Part shown: positions 13,065-21,371 of the stretch, in pieces
How positions within the stretch are numbered: position 1 is the first letter of the stretch
Layout: the number at the start of each line of letters is the position of its first letter
Source: Dolomedes plantarius
Lineage: Eukaryota > Arthropoda > Arachnida > Araneae > Dolomedidae
NCBI GenBank assembly: GCA_907164885.2
Contig: OU015501.1
Location: 65,461,308 to 65,525,307 of the forward strand
Direction: 5' to 3'
Length of the DNA stretch: 64,000 bases
Translations under genes and position numbers: made by a program
The notes under the pieces: generated by a model
Told to the model about the DNA's origin: nothing
What the model saw: only the letters and a program-made list of their open reading frames with translations
The model's database searches: none

Positions 13065-13397
13065 TATTTTTATGTTCAGACAAACTTTTTACAATTTTAG
13101 ACAAATCAGGTTTATACTTGTCACATTCTACTCTGAATACGTCATCAAAGTAAGAATCATTAAGCCGATTTCCATATACGTTATTCATATATTTTATTTT
13201 GGAATGGGATGATCCAAAAGATACGATGATGCGAACAACGTGAGCAGCAGGGGGCACATTTTTGTACAGTTTTGTATTTTTCAGGCACTAATTTACAAAT
13301 TATCTTTACAAAAGCATATGCTTGATAATGAGTGTGAGTGTCTCTGGCAGCATATAAAACCTTGGTGGGCCGCAGTTTGAGTATCCCTGGTTTAGAG

Positions 13398-13688
13398 AGC
13401 ATGAAATCTTTAAGGAATAAATAATTTTGGACTCAGAAGAGGGTTGCTATAACTTTTCTTATTGACAGGGTCTGATTGAACTTTTTTGGTTCGATTGAGG
13501 GTAATTTTATCTGCCAAAGGTGGGTATATCGATGTACTTGTCCATTTTAAATGCATAAAGAAACAGTAGAAATACTGTTAATATAATAGTGCAGATAAAT
13601 TTCTGTAAATGGATGATTAATATTTGGGAAAATACATTCACTCTCTTGGTATGATGTGTTATGCGTTTCACATTCATTGATATGGGCT
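13398..13688. other. short AT-rich spacer
   Basis: This lies between the hAT-type element and the SINE. Nothing was recognised. Confidence 0.5.
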
Positions 13689-13905
13689 TGAGGCGGCCCT
13701 GTGGTACAGCGCGCTGGTTTTCGATGCTGAGGGTGCTCAGATCGAGTCCCAGCGTTGAGCCACAAAAAATGCCTCTGTTTGTGTCATCACTTCATAGGGG
13801 GTGATGCTGTCCGCCTATACGGTGCCCCCATAATAAAATCGACAGTAAACTGCAGCGTAGTATACGCGAAAGTTTGACGACAAGTGCCTCCGCTTAAAAA
13901 AAACA
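13689..13905 (+). mobile_element. tRNA-headed SINE (second family), copy 1
   Basis: The plus-strand head has an A-box-like TGTGGTACAGCGCGCTGG and a B-box-like AGATCGAGTCCC. It is followed by a body shared with the copies at 24.9-26.0 and 61.3-61.5 kb (CTTCATAGGGGGTGATGCTG, GGTGCCCCCATAATAAAAT, GACAAGTGCCTCCGC). It ends in a short A-rich tail near 13895-13910. ATTCATTG occurs on both sides and may be part of a short, eroded TSD, but this is weak. Confidence 0.85.
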
Positions 13906-14072
13906 AAAACATTTAATGATATTCATTGGAATATTATGACATTTCTAGCAAAATATGAGTTATAATTCCATGATATGTGTCTTAACTCCGAGAGGCTTTC
14001 TTGATTAACATTCTAAGTCAAGGTTAAAGTGATGGTAGTTTTACAAGAGTTCCTATTGATCCGTAATCTTTG

Positions 14073-14632
14073 TATAACCTTTGTCAGAAGAGTTCCAGGA
14101 CTGATTTTTTAATTATTTACCCGTGGTATTCAAACACAAAAAATGGGTTTTTTTCTGTCACCTGATATGTGTTCTGAATAGAAATGACTTTGTGAGTGTT
14201 TCCGCGTAAACAAAGTGATGGCAGGTCTGTGCACAGCAACTCACTATTTGGCTTATTGGCGAAGTTACACGAGTGACGCAGTGGACGCGGATTCCAAGCA
14301 GAGAGTTAGCATTAAGTTCTGCGTTAATCTCGGGAAAATCCCTAGTGTATCCTTACGCTACCTGATCTCCCATATTCACCTGACTTGTCACCGTGTGAAA
14401 GGGAAGCGTCATGGAGATATTGCAGCAAGCTAAACTGTTGTGACAGATATGCTGAGAAGCATCCTGCTTGAAGCTTTCTCTGCTTGCTCCCATGACTTCC
14501 AAAAACGGTGGCAGCTGTGAATCGATAGCCAAGGGGACTGCTTTGACAAGTCCTAGGATCATTAATTGCTAAGTTGAACAAATTATTTTTTTGCGAGCTC
14601 AGTCCTGGAACGTATCTGACAAAGGTTATATA
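14073..14632 (+). mobile_element. mariner (SETMAR-like) element, internally deleted
   Basis: The left end TATAACCTTTGTCAGAAGAG and the right end, read inward TATAACCTTTGTCAGATACG, form TIRs that continue with GTTCCAGGACTGA on both sides. Between them are N-terminal and C-terminal pieces of a mariner transposase only. At about 560 bp it is less than half the length of a complete mariner, so it could move only in trans. Confidence 0.8.
14215..14560 (+). pseudogene. mariner transposase relic, N- and C-termini fused
   Basis: The segment SKQRVSIKFCVNLGK (about 14296-14340) matches the start of SETMAR-like mariner transposases. It runs directly into C-terminal text: PYSPDLSP in another frame near 14370-14395, then VKGKRHGDIAA, TDMLRSILLEAFSACSHDFQ and KRWQL (14395-14520). 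The whole catalytic core between them is missing, including the first two aspartates. There is a stop after DIAAS and at least one frame change. It is a dead deletion derivative. Confidence 0.75.
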
Positions 14633-16590
14633 TAAATCTTTTATAGGTAATGAATAAAATAATAAAATTTTTCTTTCATTTCTTTGCTGATATGTTTGTC
14701 ATCTTCCGAGAGTGCTTAATACATCCCAAACAATTCTACGTAAAAAATTTCCAGTGTTTAGAACTTAAATAGAACAATTTTACAAAATGGTGGTTCAACT
14801 TAAAATCAAGTGAAATATGTTCATAGGAGGTTAGAAGTGTTGCCTGAGAGTTCATTCTAAAATGTTCCTTTAAAGTACAAGTAGCTTTCAGTTTAGTGAT
14901 TTTGTGGTTTGTGACAGCTGGAACCCTTCAAAGTCAGGTTCCGCTATCTACTAGATTATCATGTTTCTTTGATAATGAGGGCATAGTCTCGTTCATACTT
15001 CAGTGGCTGCATTAGAAGGAAAAATGTTAACGTCCGATTGAAATCACTATTATGATTGACCCATAATGGGCAGAATCAGCCATTATTTCCAACTCTAAAA
15101 GGAGAACCAAAGCATTTCATGTGAATGAGATTTCTATTGAGGAAAAATAAAGAAAAGGTCAATTTTTCTAAGACATTGGTAAGTTTCCTCCAGATGCTGC
15201 TTTACAAGCATTCGTCCATTTCCTGAAAAATAGGGGCACATTTGCCAATCACATACAAACAATTATGCTCTCTTTAAAATCACTAATCTCCCAATAGGAA
15301 GTCTGCTTTAAAACAGAAAGGTCCTCTCTTGATTATATTCTAACCTGCAATAAACGGCTACATGCATCCGCTTGCGTTCTTATAGACTTCGCTAAAGATG
15401 TCAGGTGTACATTTACACATCTGTTTTAACATTGACTTGTGCATTGTGACTATGATCTAATAGTACAGTTTCCAATTTTTTTGTTCATCATCAGTATATT
15501 GGTTTTAAATTATTATTGTAGAAATTATTATGTTTCATGTCTGTAATTATTCCATAAATATTATTTTGCTTCACATCTCTAGGTATTTCATAAGTATTAT
15601 TTTATTTATTTTCGATAATTTTTTAAAAATGAGAATTGCTTTCTTCCTCTTTTGACACGTGTGCTTTGAAGTTATACTCTTTAAATGTGAAATTTCAAAG
15701 TCTTTGATTCCGTTTTGCATCTCGATTTTCTGGTTCTAAAGGATTAGAGATCCTAATAGAAGCTTAGCTGACTAGACAGAATGAAAATTATGTCTTTTCT
15801 TTCCAAGTACAGACCATACACTAAATTACAGGCACAAAATATCCTAACAGAAATAAATATATCAAGCACTCATCCCGTCTTCAGCAATTTTAAATAAGTG
15901 ATGAACTAATTAAACAGAGAGCAACTTAATGAAATTTCTACAGATATAGTGCTTTAAATTAAACTACTGTCTAAATTTAAATGCAAATCTGGCGAATTTT
16001 CTTCGCAGTTGCAATTAATTTGTTTATTAGAATTCTCAAGATTCTTAATCCCAGTCAAGGAAAGTCCAAAATAACCTATCCTCTCTTTAATGATTTTTGC
16101 TAGATACTGATGTAAAGGGTGAAAGGAAGTTTCGAGTTATAAGCTTCATTTTGAGAAGCTGACATTACGAATAAAAAGTAATTAAAAACATTGAAATTTC
16201 TGAACAGGGTAATTTGATTGTATATTATTGTTGAATACTAGCGAATATTGAATGACATGCAAATGGTTTTAATATTAGCACTTGGGGTTGGGCTAATTTT
16301 TAAAAAAAAATTTCTGTATAACAAAGCGTTATATGTATTGTACTGCTTATTTTAGAGCTACCAGATTGCTGTTAGATACTATGTCTCTTATGAACCTTTC
16401 ATTTACCATCATAAATTAAAAGAAAAACAAGATATTTCATTTTATGATCTATATAGCAAATCACAAAAATGTGCCTATTCAGAACTATGAGTTTTACTTC
16501 ATCATTTTCTCTAGAATCTACTGAAAAACGCGTATTTAACATAATATGAATCCTAAAATCACAATAAATTATGTTAAATAATATATATAC
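14633..16590. other. AT-rich interval, nothing recognised
   Basis: No convincing coding frame, tRNA-like box or TIR was seen over almost 2 kb. Confidence 0.5.
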
Positions 16591-16595
16591 AATAT

Positions 16596-16597
16596 AT

Positions 16598-16653
<56 letters not shown>
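16596..16653. repeat. (TC)n-(TA)n microsatellite
   Basis: About 9 TC units are followed by about 20 TA units, immediately upstream of the Helitron 5' end. Confidence 0.95.
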
Positions 16654-16656
<3 letters not shown>

Positions 16657-16713
16657 TATTAATAAAAGCAAGTGTTTGCACGTGTGTGTATGTGTATGCG
16701 ACCCCCAGGCTAA

Positions 16714-18750
16714 TCTGTGAAACTTACAGCCGTGAAATTTGACACACGGGTAGTGCAGACTATGGGAAGGTGCAGCCCGAATTTTAAATTTTATTCTAGA
16801 AAATTTTTTATTTTATGTTTTGTGCGAAATTTTATGTTTGTTTAACTTCAGATTACGATATCTCGGCAAAAAATTATCGTAGAATTTTGATCTTTTTAAA
16901 ATCTAAGACTACAGACATTTCTCCTTCAAACAAGACCTCATTTGTTTAAAAATAATTTAAAACAGACTAATATTTTCATCAAAATATTAAATCTACTTTT
17001 TCGAGAAATTTATGCCCTTTTTAGCATCTACGGTCGATGCTCTTCGTGTTTTTATCTTACAAAGAAAATATTTACATCATCTGGAAGATGAAAGCTTTCT
17101 CATTCATATAAACGTCATTCCAAGTCTCTATGTTAAAATTTCGATTTTTAATTGAATTTCAAAGAACGATACTCGAACACAAATTTCTTGCTTGGTTCTT
17201 CAAGCGCTGAATTGAAGGACGAAATTTTCTCCTCTTGGATTGTAAGCGGTTGGGTCATTCAATTATGTTTTGTGGGATATTTTATGTTTTTTTAACTTCA
17301 GATTACGATATCTCGGAAAAAACGATCGTAGAATTTTGATCTTTTTGCAATCTAAGACTACAGACATTTCTTCTTCAAACAAGACCTCATATGTTTAAAA
17401 ATAATTTAAAATAGACTAATATTTTCATGAAAATATTAAGCCCACTTTTTCGAGAAATTTAGCCCTTTTAAGCATCTACGGTCGATGCTCTTCGTGTTTT
17501 AATCTTACAAAGAAAATATTTACATCCTCTGGAAGATGAAAGCTTTCTCATTCATATAAACCTCATTTCAAGTCTCTATTTTAAAATTTCGATTTATAAT
17601 TGAATTTTAAAGAACGATACGTCAAAACAAACTTTAAATGTGGTAGTCTCGAAGAAAGAATTTTTTGCCCATACGTGGAGCGGTGGACAGAACGAAATTT
17701 CTCACCGGTGGAGCGGGGGGGGGGGGAGAATTTTTCTTCTGGCTGCGACTGTTTGAAGGACGGGGGATACGTAGCCACAAAATTTAGATACCTTGATTCA
17801 TTGTTTTTTAGTGTTTCCATTCTAATCTGTGAAACTTACATCCATGAAATTTGGCACACGGGTAGTGCAGACTATGGGAAGGTGCACTACGAAGCCCGAA
17901 TTTTAAATTTTATTCTAGAAAATTTTTTAGTTTATATGTTGTGGGATATTTTATGTTTTTTAACTTCAGATTACGTTATCTCGGCAAAAAAATCATCGTA
18001 GAATTTTGATCGTTTTACAATCTAAGACTACAGACATTTCTCCTTCAAACAAGACCTCATTTGTTTAAAAATAATTTAAAACAGACTAATATTTTCATCA
18101 AAATATTAAATCTACTTTTTCGAGAAATTTATGCCCTTTTTAGCATCTACGGTCGATGCTCTTCGTGTTTTTATCTTACAAAGAAAATATTTACATCATC
18201 TGAAAGATGAAAGCTTTCTCATTCATATAAACCTCATTCCAAGTCTCTATGTTAAAATTTCGATTTTTAATTGAATTTTAAAGAACGATACTCGAACACA
18301 AATTTCTTGCTTGGTTCTTCAAGCGCGGAATTGAAGGACGAAATTTTCTCCTCTTGGATTGTAAGCGGTTGGGTCATTCAATTATGTTTTGTGGGGTATT
18401 TTATGTTTTTTTAACTTCAGATTACGATATCTCGGAAAAAACGATCGTAGAATTTTGATCTTTTTACAATCTAAGACTACAGACATTCCTCCTTCAAACA
18501 AGACCCCATTTGTTTAAAAATAATTTAAAAGAGACTAATATTTTCATCAAAATATTAAACCCACTTTTTCGAGAAAATTAAGCACTTTTTAGCATCTACG
18601 GTCGATGCTCTTCGAGTTTTTGTCTTACAAAGAAAATATTTACATCATCTGGAAGATGAAAGCTTTCTCATTCATATAAACTTCATTTCAAGTCTCTATC
18701 TTAAAATTTCGATTTTTAATTGAATTTTAAAGAACGATACTTCAACACAA
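16714..18750. repeat. higher-order tandem repeat inside the Helitron
   Basis: A core of about 360 bp (from TTTAACTTCAGATTACGATA through AGCATCTACGGTCGATGCTC to AAGAACGATAC) occurs four times, beginning near 16845, 17290, 17960 and 18410. Copies 1 and 3 follow a longer lead (AATCTGTGAAACTTACA...GGGAAGGTGC at 16714 and 17825); copies 2 and 4 follow a shorter one. The array is therefore (A-B)(A'-B') with a ~1.11-kb super-period. Copies are well over 90% alike by eye, so the duplication is fairly recent. A G run of about 11 lies at 17717. Confidence 0.9.
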
Positions 18751-18755
18751 ATTTT

Positions 18756-18785
18756 ATTCCAACGCGGTACTCTAGGCGTTGGAAT
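18756..18785. other. perfect 10-bp-stem hairpin
   Basis: ATTCCAACGC and GCGTTGGAAT are separated by a 10-nt loop, directly after the last repeat copy in the Helitron. It resembles a Helitron terminal hairpin but no CTRR end follows, so it may be an old internal end. Confidence 0.6.
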
Positions 18786-19839
18786 AAATTATTCATAAGA
18801 CCTGCGCATGCGCCCAAAGAAACGTTTTATTTACTTTTGCCGGTATTCACTTTTTCTGTATTCTTTCAATTTTTGTTTAATTTAGTTACTTTTTCGCGTA
18901 TTCTTTCTTTTTATGCTTCTGTCTGAAACTCTGGAATATTTTTTATTATCATTCTAATACTTCGAAACTTAACAATGTTTACCAGGGGTGTTTTAAAACA
19001 ACTGTTAATTATGTTTGTGTTTAGCTTTGAGAAAAAATGATTTTGTAAAGGTTTTTTTGGTCTTTTATGCTAAAATAGCACTTAAAAATCAAAAAAAGAA
19101 ACAAAAACTTACCTGTAAATAGCATACCCTTTTTTTAAATTGATCAATTTGAAGTAATTTTTAAGGAAATTTAGCTAAAACACCTATCATTCTGCACAAA
19201 ATCCTAAAGAAAATATTTAAAAATAATTTTAGCTTTTGATTGTGGAAATTTTTGATGTTAAAACATATTAGCAATGTATTACATATGCATTATTTTGTAC
19301 GTCAAATATAGTTGCACATTAATTTTATAGAAATTTGTGGTATGACTTTCTTAAGTAGCATGATTTATTTTTTCTCGATGATATCTTTTTCTTAATTGTC
19401 ATATTTTGAGAACATAACTTTTTTAAATTAAAAAAACACAAATAACAGTTTAGGTTAACAAGATTTATTGTCAAGAATTATACTTCACATGATTGGACAA
19501 GCCACAGATCAAGAAGTGTTGAAATTAATGAAGGTAAGGTTAATTTTTTTTACATGCAGTAATTTTTTCATGTCCTGATAAATGCTTCATAAATTAGAAT
19601 CGATAGCTGATTTATACCTCATTTAAATTTTAGAATTTAACTTCTTACTATTTTACCATCATGTTTTGTTTTACTATTATTGAAGTGTGTAAAATATTTT
19701 TCATTGCTTACTATCTTTTAAAGTTTTTTTTTGTATTTTTGGCCTGAGCATATCTGGCCGCAGCCTGTACTTTTTATTTATACTGTTATTTTTTCTACGT
19801 TATTTATACTGTATTTAGTTTTTAAATTAATTTGGTATT

Positions 19840-20055
19840 GTTTACTTTTCAGCTTTTTCCGAATCTTTACCCCGGAAAGAGAAGCGAGACTGGAAGAAAT
19901 CAGACAACAACATCAAAGAATAGTTGGACAAAAACCACAGGATCGTCATGATTTGTTAGCAAGAGTGTTTCATCAAAAACAAAAATCACTTATGAGTCTC
20001 ATCACAAAGGCAAAGATTTTTGGAGAAGTTAGGTGTCATATGTACACCATAATTG
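19840..20055 (+). pseudogene. Helitron Rep (helicase-like N domain) relic
   Basis: Within the plus-strand frame, EREARLEEIRQQHQRIVGQK is followed by PQDRHDLLARVFHQKQKSLM and then SLITKAKIFGEVRCHMYTI. This matches the 'Helitron helicase-like' Rep region that precedes the HUH motif in rolling-circle Helitron proteins. The text stops at CHMYTI, exactly where the duplicated 220-bp repeat starts, so the HUH and tyrosine motifs and the helicase are absent. The frame is open from 19731 to 20195, but only about 65 codons are recognisable. A TTTACTTTTCAG directly upstream looks like a splice acceptor; this may be chance. It cannot encode an active Rep. Confidence 0.8.
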
Positions 20056-20490
20056 CAGTTTTGGCTGATTTAAACTCTGTTTTCTCACATTTCGATGCCC
20101 CTGTAGCAGTAGTGGATTACATGGTTAACCGGAGTTACTCATTTTGTTCCATTTTAAAGGAATTAGGCTGTGGTTCATATGGGAATGGCGTTTAGAAACA
20201 TACGGCATATGAGGCAGATATTACAGATCAAATAATAGCCAAAGATGACACCACTTCAGTCAGTTGTCCGACATAATTGCAATTTTTGGCTGATTTAAAC
20301 TCTGTATTCTCGCATTTTGATGCCCCTGTAGCAGTAGTGGATTGCATGGTTAACTGGAGTTACTCATTTGTTCCATTTTAAAGGAATTAGGCTGTGGTTC
20401 ATATGGGAATGGCGTTTAGAAACATACGGCATATGAGGCAGATATTACAGATCAAATAATAGCCAAAGATGACACCACTTCAGTCAGTTG
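20051..20490. repeat. ~220-bp tandem duplication plus a third partial copy
   Basis: The stretch from AATTGCAGTTTTGGCTGATT to CTTCAGTCAGTTGTC is repeated from about 20274. A third fragment (GGGAATGGCGTTTAGAAACA through AATAATAGCCAAA) lies at about 20552-20615. It begins at the break point of the Rep relic. Confidence 0.9.
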
Positions 20491-21355
20491 TCACAAAACA
20501 ACTGTCTCTGTCCACTTGTTGCAGAAACCTCCTCTACGCGATTTCTTCATTCGGGAATGGCGTTTAGAAACATACGGCATATGAGGCAGATATTACGGTT
20601 CAAATAATAGCCAAACATAGCAAGTGTCTATAGACAAAGCGTGGATTGTCCCGTATTGCCCTCTACTAACCACAATTTTCAATGCCCATATAAACGTAGA
20701 GTACTGTAATTCAGTTTTATAGTGTTGCGTGTGAGTGGAACACCGGCGTGTGGTTTTCAAATGATTTTAGCTTTTACTGGAAATTAGCAGAATATTAGCT
20801 TCCAAACCAGTAATCGTTATTAAAGTTTTGAATTTAATTTATTAAATGCTGATCACGAGATTTCTTTTCTTTTTGTGATACTTTAAATTAATTTTGCGTC
20901 ACGTGCGAACACATACACGTTGCGTCACAACGAAATTAATTGACAAAGAAAATATTAAAATACAGTAAAAGATAAAATTAACCACTAGACTAATTGAGAT
21001 GGAAATTTATAAAAATTTAGTTCAAATTAGTATGTTTTATGGATATTAAATCAAATCTATATATAAAACTGTAATTTCTTCTCAAAATATGCTTCGCCAT
21101 GACGATAAATAAGTCCCAAGGCCAAACTTTAAAATATGCTGGCGTACATTTACGAGAAAATTGTTTCTCCCACGGTCAGTTTTATGTAGCTTGCTCACGC
21201 GTAAGTTCGCGGATGAGTCTGGTAATATTAGTTCTGCCCGATTAAGAAACAAAATATATTGTTTATAAGAAAATCCTCTAAAACACAATTTCATTACTCT
21301 TTCATTGTAATTATCCTAAAATGTACCCCGTAGCGAAGTACGGGTATTCAGCTAA

Positions 21356-21371
21356 TATATATATATATATA
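21356..21371. repeat. (TA)n tract between Helitron and rosa-like element
   Basis: A short TA run separates the Helitron CTAA end from the CAGGGTG start of the next transposon. Both element classes target AT-rich sites. Confidence 0.9.

Larger units (their letters stand above)
11496..13389. mobile_element. hAT-type non-autonomous element, split by a Tc1
   Basis: The left end begins CAGCCGTACTCAAC. The right end read inward begins CAGGGATACTCAAA, and both arms are followed by a GGCCGCG/GCGGCCC stretch, a pattern common in hAT families. The flanks are GTTTAGAA (11488-11495) and GTTTAGAG (13390-13397), an 8-bp TSD with one mismatch, as hAT transposases make. No hAT transposase is visible. Most of the interior is a Tc1 transposon (11655-13064), so the pre-insertion element was only about 480 bp. 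TIR identity is modest (10 of the first 14). Confidence 0.6.
16654..21355 (+). mobile_element. large non-autonomous Helitron
   Basis: The 5' end is TC (TCTTATTAATAAAAGCAAG) preceded by A. The 3' end is a GC-rich hairpin CCCGTA-GCGAAG-TACGGG, then TATTCAG and CTAA, followed by T. That is the Helitron signature: insertion between A and T, TC...CTRR, terminal hairpin, no TIR and no TSD. The interior holds a ~1.1-kb higher-order repeat (16714-18750), a Rep-domain relic (19850-20050) and a 220-bp tandem duplication (20051-20490). The segment 20825-20990 is homologous to the inside of the Helitron at 61.7 kb. No helicase is present. Alternative: a second TC start at 21056 (TCTATATATAAAAC) could make a ~300-bp Helitron sharing this 3' end, in which case the outer boundary is less certain. 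Confidence 0.7.

Noticed and set aside
16714..18750. Tandem repeat array considered as a CRISPR array
   Set aside because: Units are ~360-1100 bp, not short repeats with unique spacers, and the genome is eukaryotic.
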